DNA from: Chryseobacterium sp. ISL-80
Lineage (GTDB): Bacteria; Bacillota; Bacilli; Bacillales; Cytobacillaceae
NCBI GenBank assembly: GCA_018613055.1
Contig: JAGGQZ010000020.1
Span: 62,001 to 126,000 of the forward strand
DNA: 64,000 bases
Reading direction: 5' to 3'
Numbering within the stretch: position 1 is the first letter of the stretch; the number at the start of each line of letters is the position of its first letter. The notes below the pieces were generated by a model. That model saw only the letters and a program-made list of their open reading frames with translations. It ran no database searches and was not told where the DNA came from. Below are positions 52,539 to 62,013 of this stretch, piece after piece. The position numbers and the translations under genes were made by a program.

Positions 52539-52660
52539 TTTTAGACACCCCCTGCCCTTAATGTTCCTTATCTTATTGCAACTAACACAAATAATTTAAG
52601 CAGGTATTCCGAGTGATTTGTTGAATTAATTATCATGATGAAATTTATAGGTGGTAATTT

Positions 52661-53206
52661 ATGAAGATTGGGTTATTAAGACATTTTAAAGTGACATTAG
52701 GCTATCCAGCAAAGTTTGTGACTTCTCAGGAGCTTCTGACATGGCAGGAGGAATATAATGAATCAAGTATCGAGGAAGTAGTTATTGATCATCAAGGTCA
52801 AAAATGGAGTAAGTGTTATTCCAGTGATCTACCAAGAGCAAAGACTACCGCATACAAGGCATATGATGGAGATATTATTTTTTTGGAGGAACTAAGAGAA
52901 ATCTCGTTATATCCAGTCATTCCAACTGATTTGCGCCTCCCTCTTTGGCTTCATGTATCCTTAATACGAATTGCGTGGTTTTTTGGACACAAATCTCAGA
53001 AGGAAAGTAAACCTGAAGTCATTGCAAGGATTAACAAGGTCTTGGACCAGGCTATCGCACATGGGGAAGATGTTTTGATTGTTGGGCATGGCGGAATCAT
53101 GATGTTTTTGAGGAAGGAAATGCTAAAAAGAGGATTTAAAGGCCCGAAATTCAACAGGCCTGAAAACTCCCTAATCTATATATATGAAAACCAGACGCAT
53201 AAATAG
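52661..53206 (+). CDS. Histidine phosphatase family protein
   Basis: 181 residues. Phosphoglycerate mutase-like motifs: GLLRHFKV (phospho-accepting His, with RHF instead of the usual RHG), SSDLPRAKTTA (second Arg) and VGHGGIMM (second His). The substrate is likely a small phosphoester; unknown. AGGTGG lies 7 bases before the ATG and the terminator overlaps its 3' end. No partner genes. Confidence 0.85.
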   Translation: MKIGLLRHFKVTLGYPAKFVTSQELLTWQEEYNESSIEEVVIDHQGQKWSKCYSSDLPRAKTTAYKAYDGDIIFLEELREISLYPVIPTDLRLPLWLHVSLIRIAWFFGHKSQKESKPEVIARINKVLDQAIAHGEDVLIVGHGGIMMFLRKEMLKRGFKGPKFNRPENSLIYIYENQTHK

Positions 53207-53219
53207 GCGTCTTTTTTTA
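53193..53219 (+). terminator. Intrinsic terminator
   Basis: AGACGC pairs with GCGTCT around an 8-base loop, followed by seven Ts. Confidence 0.88.
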
Positions 53220-53292
53220 TGGTAGCACATGAATGAACCGGCGCTGTAATGGAAAAATTAACGACGAGCCAGTTATATGAGGAGGTACAGAA

Positions 53293-53412
53293 ATGGAGAA
53301 CACACACGAATTTGTCCAGAAACTGCATGATAAGCAGCAGAAAGATGAACAAAATAGAAAGCGCCAGGGAAAAGAAAACCCGAGTGACAAGCTTCCCAAC
53401 AAACAACATTAA
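53293..53412 (+). CDS. DUF4023 family micro-protein, 39 residues
   Basis: Reads MENTHEFVQKLHDKQQKDEQ, then NRKRQGKENPSDKLPNKQH. This matches DUF4023 as I remember it (ThrHisGluPheVal start, LPNKQH end), a very small, charged protein of spore-formers. GAGGAGGT lies 7 bases before the ATG. A strong bidirectional terminator follows. Function unknown. Confidence 0.88.
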   Translation: MENTHEFVQKLHDKQQKDEQNRKRQGKENPSDKLPNKQH

Positions 53413-53431
53413 AAATACATGTATTACATTT

Positions 53432-53461
53432 AAAATAGACCGCTTAAAAGCGGTCTATTTT
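53432..53461. terminator. Bidirectional intrinsic terminator
   Basis: AAAATAGACCGCTT pairs perfectly with AAGCGGTCTATTTT around two bases (effectively a 4-base loop). Confidence 0.92.
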
Positions 53462-53465
53462 AATG

Positions 53466-55022
53466 TTATCTTTTTCGGCGGTTTCTTGAACTGCTCCTGA
53501 GTCCCACCCGGTATGTCGATGAACTGGAGCTGGTTCTGTTCCTGCTATCCCTTTTAGGCTTTTCTCCTATATTGCTCCTTGTCCGCTCATTTCTTGAAGA
53601 ATTTTCAGCCTTTCCTCTTCTTCCTTCGTCGGAACGGCTTGCTCTTGATCCCTGGCTTTCTGGATTCCTTCTTTGTTCCCGCCTTGAGGATGGCTGCTCC
53701 CTTTCTGTGCGTCGCTGTCCATCTAAGCGTGAGAGACGACTGCCATTTCGAGAGGACGATTTTCCATCAGCTATTTTTTCGCCGCGGTGGTCTCTTTCAG
53801 GTTTCCTGTCACTCCTTCGTCTCGAGCCTGTATTCTTCCCCTTATAGTCGCCAGCTTTATGTGCTCTCGAAACTCTCTTATCTTCAAATTGAACTTCATC
53901 TCTTTTGGCGTTTCCGATATTTTTCTTTTCGATCCTTATATTTAGTTCCGATTCAATCTGTTCTAATAATGATCGATCTTTGGCTGTATAAAAGGTTAGC
54001 GCGAGTCCTTCATTGCCTGCTCTTCCTGTTCGTCCGATCCTGTGGATATAACTTTCGGTATCAAGGGGGATGTCATAATTGAAAACATGGGTGACTCCTT
54101 CCACATCAAGTCCCCTTGCAGCTACATCGGTGGCAATAAGGTACTGAATCTTTGCTTCACGGAACTTCTTCATTACCTGCTCCCTTTTTGCCTGGGACAG
54201 ATCGCCGTGCAGCTCATCACAATTGAAATGATTCGCTTTTAACACATCGTTCAACTTGCTGACCCTTCTTTTCGTCCTGCAAAAAATCACCGCCAGAAAT
54301 GGCTGATAGGATCTGAGGGATTCAATCAAATCACCTTGCTTGGACCGGTCAGTTGAACTGATGGCCAATTGTTTGATGTTTTCTAGGGGTGCCTGGGTTT
54401 TCTCTACCTGGATGTATTCAGGTTTGAACATATGTTGTTTAGCCAGCCTTTTGATTTCATCAGGCATTGTTGCTGAAAATAGCAATGTTTGCCTTGTTTT
54501 AGGTGTCTGCTTGATGATTTCTTCAACCTCGTTCAGAAAACCGATATGAAGCATTTGATCTGCTTCATCAAGTACAAGAAACGCGGCTTTGGAAAAATCG
54601 ACGGTCTCCCTGCGGATATGGTCAAGCAATCTCCCTGGAGTACCAATGACAATATGGATGTTTTTCTTGAGTTTTTTTAGCTGCGCTTCGACATCCTGTC
54701 CGCCATATACCGCAAGAACATTCATCCCTTCTATATCTTCCGTCAGCTTTTTGATTTCATGTGTAATCTGTAAAGCTAGCTCCCTCGTAGGTGTAACAAT
54801 CAAAGCCTGTATATTAGGATTATGGATATCGATTTTTTCAATGATGGGCAGCACAAAAGCAAAAGTCTTACCGGTGCCTGTCTGTGACTGGGCAATCACA
54901 TCCTTGCCATCGAGCAATAATGGTATTGCTTTTTCCTGAATTGAAGTTGGCTCAAATATTCCATTCCGGTTTAAAGTGTCGGCAATATATTCTGATATAC
55001 CTAATGATCTAAAATGATTCAA
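53466..55022 (-). CDS. DEAD-box RNA helicase with long basic tail
   Basis: 518 residues. Q motif [14 protein letters not shown], motif [11 protein letters not shown], Ia [26 protein letters not shown], and [12 protein letters not shown]. After about 375 a Ser/Arg/Lys-rich tail of about 140 residues is likely disordered and RNA-binding, as in cold-shock helicases such as CshA. It unwinds RNA for ribosome assembly or decay; exact identity is undecided. The start is TTG 55022, 6-7 bases after AGGGA. Confidence 0.92.
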   Translation of the reverse strand: MNHFRSLGISEYIADTLNRNGIFEPTSIQEKAIPLLLDGKDVIAQSQTGTGKTFAFVLPIIEKIDIHNPNIQALIVTPTRELALQITHEIKKLTEDIEGMNVLAVYGGQDVEAQLKKLKKNIHIVIGTPGRLLDHIRRETVDFSKAAFLVLDEADQMLHIGFLNEVEEIIKQTPKTRQTLLFSATMPDEIKRLAKQHMFKPEYIQVEKTQAPLENIKQLAISSTDRSKQGDLIESLRSYQPFLAVIFCRTKRRVSKLNDVLKANHFNCDELHGDLSQAKREQVMKKFREAKIQYLIATDVAARGLDVEGVTHVFNYDIPLDTESYIHRIGRTGRAGNEGLALTFYTAKDRSLLEQIESELNIRIEKKNIGNAKRDEVQFEDKRVSRAHKAGDYKGKNTGSRRRSDRKPERDHRGEKIADGKSSSRNGSRLSRLDGQRRTEREQPSSRREQRRNPESQGSRASRSDEGRRGKAENSSRNERTRSNIGEKPKRDSRNRTSSSSSTYRVGLRSSSRNRRKR

Positions 55023-55236
55023 TATTAATCCCTGCTTTCTTTATTCGGCTGGATGAACCCAACCACCCTTCTCATTATTGCTGTTTCTGTTTGAAAATAT
55101 CAAGGTTATGTTGCAAATGATTTTTCAGATTCATCTGAGTGGTCAAGCTTCAACTATTGGGTAAAATAATAATATGTGGATTTTAGATATTGCCTGTGGT
55201 ACGATTTACTAATTGAAGAATAGGAAGTGATTATAA

Positions 55237-55611
55237 GTGATTAAAATTGAATTGCCAGCACCAGACGTAGTCATCACAAGGAGCAAACAATTAGGAGAAA
55301 AAGTTGAAGCTGTCATCAGCAGTGAATATGGTTTTACTGATTACCACCGGATTCCAAGGGATAAAGGCGGAATCATCATGTTCTTCAACGCTGACGATGA
55401 ATTGATGTTCGTCGGAAAAGCACGTAAGCTTAGACCACGTGTAAAAAAACATTTCGAGGATAATGTTTCCCCAATTAAAAACCATCGTCATGAAGTGAAC
55501 AAAATTGCTGTCATTACTGTGGTAGATCCGATCGACAGAGAGATTTATGAAACGTATGCTATTAACGTACTTAAAGCCAAGTATAATATCGATAAAGTAT
55601 TTTATAAATAA
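55237..55611 (+). CDS. GIY-YIG-like (UvrC N-terminal type) protein
   Basis: 124 residues. GGIIMFFNADDELMFVGKARKLRPRVKKHF fits the GIY-YIG fold in split form: the GIY strand is GGIIMF and the YIG strand is MFVGKA, as in UvrC-type nuclease domains. A late Glu (IYETYAINVLK) could be the metal ligand. Tyr residues of the classic motif are replaced by Ile/Met and Phe, so activity is uncertain. The start is GTG, with AGGAAGTGA upstream. Single gene. Confidence 0.78.
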   Translation: MIKIELPAPDVVITRSKQLGEKVEAVISSEYGFTDYHRIPRDKGGIIMFFNADDELMFVGKARKLRPRVKKHFEDNVSPIKNHRHEVNKIAVITVVDPIDREIYETYAINVLKAKYNIDKVFYK

Positions 55612-55636
55612 GAAGAGCCTGCATGCAGGCTCTTCT
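55611..55636. terminator. Bidirectional intrinsic terminator
   Basis: AGAAGAGCCTGCA is directly followed by its complement TGCAGGCTCTTCT, a 26-base perfect palindrome. Confidence 0.9.
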
Positions 55637-55638
55637 TA

Positions 55639-56238
55639 TTACTTAAACCAGCCTTTTTCTTTTGACTGGGTAATGGCTTCTATCCTGTTTGTAACCTGGA
55701 GTTTACCCAGGATCGTGGAAATATAATTTCTGACCGTGCCTGTCGTAATGCTGAGCTGTCCGGCAATTTCTTTCGTGTTTTTGCCATCGGCAACAAGTTC
55801 GAGGACCTCCATCTCACGTTCGGTCAGCGGATTTTCCTCGCTGTATACATCATCCATGAGTTCAGGGGCAAACACTCGTCTTCCTCCCATCACACTTCGG
55901 ATTGTGCTCGCCAGTTCCTCTGAGGGACTATCCTTCAATAAATATCCGCTCACACCTGCTTTCAACGCTCGCTGAAAATATCCGGATCGGGCAAATGTCG
56001 TTAAAATGATGATCTTGCAGCCCAGCCCTTTCAATTCTTCCGCCGCTTCAAGTCCGGTTTTTCCTGGCATTTCAATGTCCATTACACATACATCCGGCTT
56101 TATCTCTTTAGCCAGTGCGACTGCTTCTTCCCCGTTGCTCGCTTTGCCAACGACTTCCATATCATCTTCAAGACTCAGCAGGGACCCCAATGCCCCCAAG
56201 AGCATACGCTGGTCCTCGGCAATGACAATACGTATCAT
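55639..56238 (-). CDS. desR: Response regulator DesR
   Basis: 199 residues. Receiver domain with phospho-acceptor Asp54 in CVMDIEMPG, acidic pocket AEDQ and Lys in LLKDSPS. C-terminal LuxR/NarL HTH from LTEREMEVLELVADGKNTKEI to the end EKGWFK, as in B. subtilis DesR. Phosphorylated by DesK in the cold, it activates des. Overlaps desK by four bases; GGGAGGACC precedes the ATG. Confidence 0.93.
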   Translation of the reverse strand: MIRIVIAEDQRMLLGALGSLLSLEDDMEVVGKASNGEEAVALAKEIKPDVCVMDIEMPGKTGLEAAEELKGLGCKIIILTTFARSGYFQRALKAGVSGYLLKDSPSEELASTIRSVMGGRRVFAPELMDDVYSEENPLTEREMEVLELVADGKNTKEIAGQLSITTGTVRNYISTILGKLQVTNRIEAITQSKEKGWFK

Positions 56239-57374
56239 AGCTGGTCCTCCCTATCGCTTTGCTTTAATACTTTAGGTATTTTAATCTTAAGAGTAGTGCC
56301 GTTATTTGAAAAAATATCAAGTGTGCCATTTACAAATTCCAGTCGTTCCCTCATGCCCTGAAGCCCGCTGCCTTTGTAGAGATCCTCTTCCGTAATATTG
56401 CCGACACCATTATCGCTCACTTCAGCGGCAAGTTCATTTTCTGTTTGCTGGATGGAAACGCTGCATTCTGTTGCTGAACTGTGTTTAACAACATTCGTAA
56501 CCGCTTCTTTAAGGCACATGCTGAGGATGTTTTCGGAAAGCAAGGATACGTTATTGAGGTTAAATTCTTCTTCATTCCCGACAAACTTGATTTCCGCTGC
56601 TTTTAAAATCTGTTTAATGTGGACCAGCTCGTCACGGACGCGGATTCCTCTCATTTCTGCGACCATTTTTCTTACTTCATTCAATGCAGTCCTTGCTGTC
56701 TGCTGTACATCCTTTAATTCTTCTTTTGCCAATTCGGCATCTTTAGTGATCAATTTGCGGGCCAAGTCACTTTTTAAACCGATTAGTGACAATTTTTGGC
56801 CAAGAGTATCATGCAAATCCCTGGCGATCCTTTGACGCTCTTCCAGCTTAACAAGTTCAGAAATTCGCTTATTTGCATCCTCAAGCTTTTCTTCGAGCTC
56901 TCCTCTTTCATTTTTGTTATGAATGCTGAACGGAAGCAGAATCACACTGATCCACACAATCACGATGATAGGAAGCTGTTTTATGAAAAACTCTTCCTGG
57001 AGGACGATTTCAAAATTGATGATAATCGAAGTCCCTACCAGGTGGATGAAATATAAAACTAGGAAAGGAATACGGTCTTTTATATTCCCAATAAAATAAA
57101 CAATGAAAAAAGCGAAGTAAACATAGCTGAAAAGACTTGCAGATGCAATGGAAATACCGATCAGGATAGAAGTCCATAGGTATACTGTCCATCCTCTTGA
57201 GACAAAAGCGAGCCAGTAAACGAGAAAAAACAGCAGTGTCAGGATGATTCCTGCGGCTTTCCCCGCCATAGTTGGCATCTGCCAAATGAAGTAAAACGGA
57301 AGGATACCGAGTATAGTCCATATGTATGGGGAAATTCCTGTACTTCTAAGTGAATTGAATAACCTTTTAAACAT
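56235..57374 (-). CDS. desK: Thermosensor histidine kinase DesK
   Basis: 379 residues. Four to five membrane helices (about 15-150), a linker coiled coil and the HisKA_3 box ARDLHDTLGQKLSL with His188, the same number as in B. subtilis. The ATPase domain shows EAVTNVVKHS and DNGVGN, then GSGLQGMRERLE. It senses membrane thickness or order and phosphorylates DesR. AGGGGT lies 6 bases before the ATG. A terminator separates it from des, so it may have partial read-through or its own promoter. Confidence 0.93.
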   Translation of the reverse strand: MFKRLFNSLRSTGISPYIWTILGILPFYFIWQMPTMAGKAAGIILTLLFFLVYWLAFVSRGWTVYLWTSILIGISIASASLFSYVYFAFFIVYFIGNIKDRIPFLVLYFIHLVGTSIIINFEIVLQEEFFIKQLPIIVIVWISVILLPFSIHNKNERGELEEKLEDANKRISELVKLEERQRIARDLHDTLGQKLSLIGLKSDLARKLITKDAELAKEELKDVQQTARTALNEVRKMVAEMRGIRVRDELVHIKQILKAAEIKFVGNEEEFNLNNVSLLSENILSMCLKEAVTNVVKHSSATECSVSIQQTENELAAEVSDNGVGNITEEDLYKGSGLQGMRERLEFVNGTLDIFSNNGTTLKIKIPKVLKQSDREDQL

Positions 57375-57446
57375 ATAAAAACCCCTGCTTTATGATTGGT
57401 GATTCTATTCTATCATAATGGAAATGGATATAATTACAAAAAATTA

Positions 57447-57490
57447 CTCCCCTTATTCCAGATGCCATCATACATCCAGAATTAGGGGAG
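57447..57490 (-). terminator. Terminator between des and desK
   Basis: CTCCCCTTATTC pairs with GAATTAGGGGAG (one mismatch) around 20 bases; the minus strand then has TAATTTTTTG. Confidence 0.78.
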
Positions 57491-57496
57491 CAACTT

Positions 57497-58540
57497 TTAT
57501 AGTTCCGGTTTAGTCTGAGCCGACAATTTCTTGTTTTGCTGCAATGCTTTCATTTCCCTAAAGCTTATGAATTGCTTCTTACGTTCGTCCCAGAGACGGA
57601 AGCGCAATGAAGTCAGGCTGGTTGAAAGAGTGATGGTCGGTACATTTTGCAAAGGCTTTGTATTATTATGGACCTCTTCCAGCTTATAGTTCGGCACTCT
57701 TGGGCTTAAGTGGTGAACGTGGTGGTAGCCGATATTTCCTGTGATCCACTGCAATAGTTTTGGCAGCTTGTAGTATGAGCTTCCTTCCACCGCAGCTTTT
57801 ACATACTCCCAGTCTTTATCCGCTTCAAAATAAGAATCTTCGAAGGTATGCTGGACATAGAACAGCCAGATGCCAAACATCCCTGCGATGAAGAAAATCG
57901 GTCCTTCTACCATTATGAACGCTTTCCATCCAATGGCCCAAATCAGGAGCCCAGAGATTCCAAAAATTAAAACATTTGTTAAATAAGTATTAAGGCGCTC
58001 CTTCGTTCTGGCACCTTTGCGGTTAAAACGGTTCTTGAGTAAAACGACGTAAATTGGCCCCAATACAAACATCACAAACGGATTGCGGTACAGTCTGTAG
58101 GCAAGCTTCTGCCACATAGGAGCAGCCATATATTCATCAACTGTCAGGACCCAGATGTCGCCAGTTCCGCGTTTATCCAGATTGCTGCTTGTTGCGTGGT
58201 GGACAGAATGGTCATGACCCCACTGGCTATAAGGGAACAATGTCAGGACTCCGGTGAGAGTTCCTACCACTTTGTTTGCGGTACGGTTTTTGAAGAAAGA
58301 ATGATGTGTGCAGTCATGGAAGATGATGAAGATTCTGACCATGAAACCAGCTGCTAAAGCAGCAAACACAAGTGTCAATCCATATGAAATGGAAAGACTT
58401 TGAAAGGCAAAATACCATAACGCCAAAAATGGAATAACCGTGTTGACTATTTGAATGATACTCATTTTTGTGTTCGAATTTTCATAAGGGGCGACCTGTT
58501 TTCTAAGTTCTTTTGCGTTGTGAGTTGTCATCTTGTTCAA
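57497..58540 (-). CDS. des: Fatty acid desaturase Des
   Basis: 347 residues. Three His boxes bind the di-iron site: HDCTHH, HSVHH and HHVHH. Four or more membrane helices. It puts a double bond into acyl chains of membrane phospholipids, restoring fluidity in the cold. It heads the des-desK-desR cluster in the B. subtilis order. AAAGGGG lies 5-6 bases before TTG 58540, so TTG is the likely start; ATG 58531 would be 14-15 bases away. A palindromic operator lies upstream. Confidence 0.93.
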   Translation of the reverse strand: MNKMTTHNAKELRKQVAPYENSNTKMSIIQIVNTVIPFLALWYFAFQSLSISYGLTLVFAALAAGFMVRIFIIFHDCTHHSFFKNRTANKVVGTLTGVLTLFPYSQWGHDHSVHHATSSNLDKRGTGDIWVLTVDEYMAAPMWQKLAYRLYRNPFVMFVLGPIYVVLLKNRFNRKGARTKERLNTYLTNVLIFGISGLLIWAIGWKAFIMVEGPIFFIAGMFGIWLFYVQHTFEDSYFEADKDWEYVKAAVEGSSYYKLPKLLQWITGNIGYHHVHHLSPRVPNYKLEEVHNNTKPLQNVPTITLSTSLTSLRFRLWDERKKQFISFREMKALQQNKKLSAQTKPEL

Positions 58541-58572
58541 TAATTCCCCTTTCGGATTTCTTTATTACTCAA

Positions 58573-58578
58573 ATTATA
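58573..58578 (-). promoter_or_regulatory. -10 element of the des promoter
   Basis: TATAAT on the minus strand; the -35 about 18 bases upstream (CTGCAC) is poor, as expected for a promoter that needs an activator. Confidence 0.5.
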
Positions 58579-58608
58579 AATAAGGGAAATGGTTTTGTGC
58601 AGTAGCAG

Positions 58609-58643
58609 GTGTCATGTATGACACATGATAAATGTCATGTGTC
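58609..58643 (-). promoter_or_regulatory. DesR-type operator of des
   Basis: Two overlapping inverted repeats: GTGTCATGTATGACAC (58609-58624, perfect) and GACACATGA with TCATGTGTC six bases apart (58620-58643, perfect). The centre lies about 55-60 bases upstream of the expected transcription start, a suitable place for an activator. Confidence 0.75.
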
Positions 58644-58740
58644 GATCTGTTTTTTCAATAAAAAGATTGATACTTCAAGGATTGAAGGTTATTACCTGGT
58701 ACTAGCAATAACTAATATTTTTTTTAGTTAATATTTCCCG

Positions 58741-59061
58741 CTATTGATCTTTTATCGAATATTCCTTCAACCAGTCAAAACTTAATCGATTCTTTCCAGT
58801 GCCATCAATGAGTTCTGTCAACGTTGGGGGATAAGGATTTCCCCTTATATGTTTAACCAAATTTTCAAAAGTGAAACTATATTTTAAAGAAACACAAATA
58901 GACATCCAAATTAAAATTGACTCGCTTTTTACTGTTACAACTGGATATATGTATTCGATTAAAGCCATTAGTTTTAATGCCTCTTCCTTCGTCACCGTTT
59001 CCTCCACCATCCTTTCATTCAACAGTAATACATTTTTTCCATGCTGGCCGTAAAGATACAT
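58741..59061 (-). CDS. Hypothetical protein, 106 residues
   Basis: Starts MYLYGQHGKNVLLLNERMVEE. Soluble, no known motif; a central segment (SILIWMSICVSLKYSF) is hydrophobic. AAAGG lies 10 bases before ATG 59061; the longer frame to 59133 has no site and would overlap the divergent SDR gene. No family recognised. Confidence 0.55.
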   Translation of the reverse strand: MYLYGQHGKNVLLLNERMVEETVTKEEALKLMALIEYIYPVVTVKSESILIWMSICVSLKYSFTFENLVKHIRGNPYPPTLTELIDGTGKNRLSFDWLKEYSIKDQ

Positions 59062-59120
59062 AGCAACTTGACCTTTATCAATGTAAAATGAGAGAAAAAG
59101 CTGTCTTGGCGGGTGAACAT

Positions 59121-59948
59121 ATGAAGCATGCAATTATTACGGGTTCCTCGAGCGGATTTGGAAAATTGATCGCAATTGAACTGGCCAAATCAGGCTATCA
59201 GGTGATTGCCACAATGAGGAATCTTAACAAGAAAGATGGTTTGATGGAGCTTGCAGCGGCTGAAAAAGTGACTGATCAGATTCATTTATTTCCATTAGAT
59301 GTAACAATTAATGAATCAATCGAAGAGTTTAAGAAGTTCTTGCAATCACTGGATTCAGTCGATCTGCTAGTCAACAATGCCGGCTATGCACAAGGTGGCT
59401 TTTCGGAAGAACTTGAAGTGGATGCGTACCGAAAGCAATTTGAGACGAATTTTTTTGGAGTGATTGCCGTCACTCAGGCGGTCCTCCCTATCATGCGTCA
59501 GCAAAGATATGGAAAAATCATAAATATGAGCAGCATCAGCGGAAGGTTTGGATTCCCGGGCCTGTCTGCCTATGCAGCATCGAAACATGCGCTGGAAGGA
59601 TACAGTGAAAGCCTAAGGCTGGAATTAAAGCCTTTCGGAATCAATGTTGTCTTAATCGAACCTGGTTCCTATAAAACGGATATATGGAAAAGCATTGAAG
59701 AAGTTTCAATACGGAACCAATCCCCGTATGAATCTTCTTTGGAAGCGATCATGTACGAACTAAAAAACGCTGAAGCCAGTTATGGGAATCCTCACGATGT
59801 TGCCAGGCTTGTTGCAGGGATAGCATCTGCAAACTCCCCGCAGTTGAGATATCCAATTGGTAAAGGCATTAAGAACACCTTGCTCATTAAAAATCTCCTT
59901 CCGTGGAAAACGATCGAGAAATTCGTGATGAAAAAATTGAATATTTAA
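59121..59948 (+). CDS. Short-chain dehydrogenase/reductase
   Basis: 275 residues. TGSSSGFGKL cofactor motif, VNNAGYAQGG, Ser in NMSSISGRFG and YAASK catalytic pair. Belongs to the retinol-dehydrogenase-like or oxidoreductase group of classical SDRs; substrate unknown. GGGTGA precedes ATG 59121; the 11 codons upstream in frame overlap the divergent gene's start region. Ends in a terminator. Confidence 0.88.
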   Translation: MKHAIITGSSSGFGKLIAIELAKSGYQVIATMRNLNKKDGLMELAAAEKVTDQIHLFPLDVTINESIEEFKKFLQSLDSVDLLVNNAGYAQGGFSEELEVDAYRKQFETNFFGVIAVTQAVLPIMRQQRYGKIINMSSISGRFGFPGLSAYAASKHALEGYSESLRLELKPFGINVVLIEPGSYKTDIWKSIEEVSIRNQSPYESSLEAIMYELKNAEASYGNPHDVARLVAGIASANSPQLRYPIGKGIKNTLLIKNLLPWKTIEKFVMKKLNI

Positions 59949-59961
59949 TCCTCACAGCAGA

Positions 59962-59988
59962 CTCTTTTCACTGGAAAAGGGTTTTTTT
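59962..59988 (+). terminator. Intrinsic terminator
   Basis: CTCTTTTC pairs with GAAAAGGG (one wobble) around ACTG, then seven Ts. Confidence 0.82.
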
Positions 59989-60052
59989 ATGCAAAAAAAA
60001 GGTTTTTTTTACCACTCAGTAGAATTGTTATTAGGCTGAAAGGAGAATTTAC

Positions 60053-60979
60053 ATGGTCAATGGATTTAAAATTTTAAAAAGAACTATAGTCAAAGCTGTC
60101 TATCTCACGGCTTTAACAGTAACATTCCTATTCGGAATCGCAAGCTTTATTGCTTTTACAGCCTTCTTTGACTTCAATAAAAAGAAAGGTGAACATCTAG
60201 GCTTATCAGTTAAACCATTTTATGAAAGGCTGGAAACGGTATTTTCCCAATTAAAGGAGTTTACTCTAAAAAGCTTTCTTGATTATATAGGAAATACACA
60301 GGTAATAAATGCTTTTTCAAACTCCTATAAGATTCTTGGAATATCGTTGGTTACCATTATTGTCTTTGGAAGCTTAATAGCATTTCTGGTCGTCCTGTCA
60401 CCGCTCAGGCTAAGGAGCATGCTCCATCGCTTTCTTGATTATTTCGAAGGTCTTCCAGATCTCTTGTTCATTTTCGCCATCAATATGCTAAATATTTATC
60501 TTTTAAAGGAATTTAACTATAAAATTTTTCCGATGTATGGCTTCGGTTCAGCCCGTCCGGTCGCATTTCCTGTTATCGTGGTTTCATTTCTTCCTGCTGT
60601 CCTATTTGGCTTATACCTACTGAAAAATATGGAGGATGAAGAGGAAGAACATTATATCCATTTTGGAATGGCAAAAGGTCTGACAAAGATTTATCTATAT
60701 TCAATTTACATGATTCGCAATATATTGCCTGTTTTTACGATAAAATTCCGTATGATCATATACATGCTGCTTTCGAATCTCATCCTTGTAGAGCATATGT
60801 ATCATTACGAGACGACTCTCACTAACCTGATTATGTTCGAGATGTTCAGAGGAGAACACGTATTAACACTGATCTATAGTATTGTGATTTTTATCTCACC
60901 GGCAATCATTCTTGAGTACCTCATTAAGTTAAGTGTGAAAATGTTGGTCATCAGGAAAAGAGGTGCGTTACAGATATGA
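60053..60979 (+). CDS. DppB-like ABC permease, orphan
   Basis: 308 residues with about six hydrophobic segments. A long extracytoplasmic part after helix 1 and the EAA-type loop HFGMAKGLTKIYLYSIYMIRN mark a peptide/nickel-type permease, but the sequence is divergent. AAGGAG lies before the ATG. Its stop overlaps the next gene by four bases. No binding protein or ATPase gene adjoins, so the pair must borrow them or act differently. Confidence 0.78.
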   Translation: MVNGFKILKRTIVKAVYLTALTVTFLFGIASFIAFTAFFDFNKKKGEHLGLSVKPFYERLETVFSQLKEFTLKSFLDYIGNTQVINAFSNSYKILGISLVTIIVFGSLIAFLVVLSPLRLRSMLHRFLDYFEGLPDLLFIFAINMLNIYLLKEFNYKIFPMYGFGSARPVAFPVIVVSFLPAVLFGLYLLKNMEDEEEEHYIHFGMAKGLTKIYLYSIYMIRNILPVFTIKFRMIIYMLLSNLILVEHMYHYETTLTNLIMFEMFRGEHVLTLIYSIVIFISPAIILEYLIKLSVKMLVIRKRGALQI

Positions 60980-61995
60980 AAAAACATAAATACAGAAAAA
61001 CAAAAATCAGCATCGGCATCCTTCTTGCTTTGCTTGCTGCCAGCATTTTATATGATTTTGTTGGTCCAGAAGACTATCGGTCGATGCTGGACGTGCTTTA
61101 TGATGAAAAAGGCAATGTATTGGAAAACCCTCCTTACCCGCCCAGTAAAGATTATCTTCTTGGAACAGACCGTGATGCGCGTGACAATCTGCTTCTAATC
61201 ATTGATGGGTTAAAATATACAATCGCATCTGTTTTGATTGTTTCACTGTTAAGGGTGGCAGCCGGTGCCTTTTTGGGTATAGTCGTAGAGACCTGGGCCC
61301 CAGCCCTGAAAGCATTTTTCAAAGCATTTTTTCTGCCCTTCCATTACATTCCATTACTCCTGATCGGAGTTTTATTAATGGATTCGGTCGTATTTATGTA
61401 CAATGAGATCCCTGTGATTGTGAAGATTGAATATCAGATGATCGTTTTGTTCCTTCTCGGATTTCCCACAGTCTTTTTCTTTACAACAGACTTGGTCAAG
61501 GAAATAAATACGAAGTCTTATGTGACCAGCTCCTATCTTCTCGGAGGAAGCAGGCTTCATATACTTCTCAAACAGATCCTGCCACATCTAAAGCCGCAAT
61601 TCGCCTTATTATTTGTACAGCAAATATTGCAGACACTCCAGGTGATGATGGGTCTGGCGATGTTCGGCCTCTTCCTGGGCGGTCCTCATCAGGAAAAGAT
61701 TTATAATACACCTTATAAGAAATCAATCACAAACGAACTTGCCGGTTTGACCGGGCAAAACTTCTGGACTTTGAAATATTCTCCCTGGGTGGCTTTCAGT
61801 TCCCTTGGCCTGCTTTTGGTTATCTTTATCCTGGTTATTATTATTAAAAATGAGATGGTCGCAAATATGGAAGGACAAAGTCAGAAATATGGCAGATTCT
61901 TTTCGAAAACGAAGAAACGAAAGGAAACGGAAACTATTAGTAATAAAAGTCCTGAAAGATTCACTCCTCTTCAAAAAAAGGTGCTCGATCAATAG
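60976..61995 (+). CDS. DppC-like ABC permease, orphan
   Basis: 339 residues. The N-terminal part has LLGTDRDARDNLLLIIDGLKY, the DppC-type segment, then five or more hydrophobic segments. The EAA-type loop is TSSYLLGGSRLHILLKQILPH. A basic C-terminal tail (KTKKRKETE) follows. Partner of the upstream permease; the two likely form a heterodimer. The terminator overlaps the last codons. Confidence 0.8.
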   Translation: MKKHKYRKTKISIGILLALLAASILYDFVGPEDYRSMLDVLYDEKGNVLENPPYPPSKDYLLGTDRDARDNLLLIIDGLKYTIASVLIVSLLRVAAGAFLGIVVETWAPALKAFFKAFFLPFHYIPLLLIGVLLMDSVVFMYNEIPVIVKIEYQMIVLFLLGFPTVFFFTTDLVKEINTKSYVTSSYLLGGSRLHILLKQILPHLKPQFALLFVQQILQTLQVMMGLAMFGLFLGGPHQEKIYNTPYKKSITNELAGLTGQNFWTLKYSPWVAFSSLGLLLVIFILVIIIKNEMVANMEGQSQKYGRFFSKTKKRKETETISNKSPERFTPLQKKVLDQ

Positions 61996-62011
61996 ATCGG
62001 GCACCTTTTTT
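61974..62011. terminator. Bidirectional intrinsic terminator
   Basis: AAAAAAGGTGC-TCGATC pairs with GATCGG-GCACCTTTTTT around a 4-base loop; it includes the stop of the permease gene and ends just before that of the VUT gene. Confidence 0.9.
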
Positions 62012-62013
62012 GT

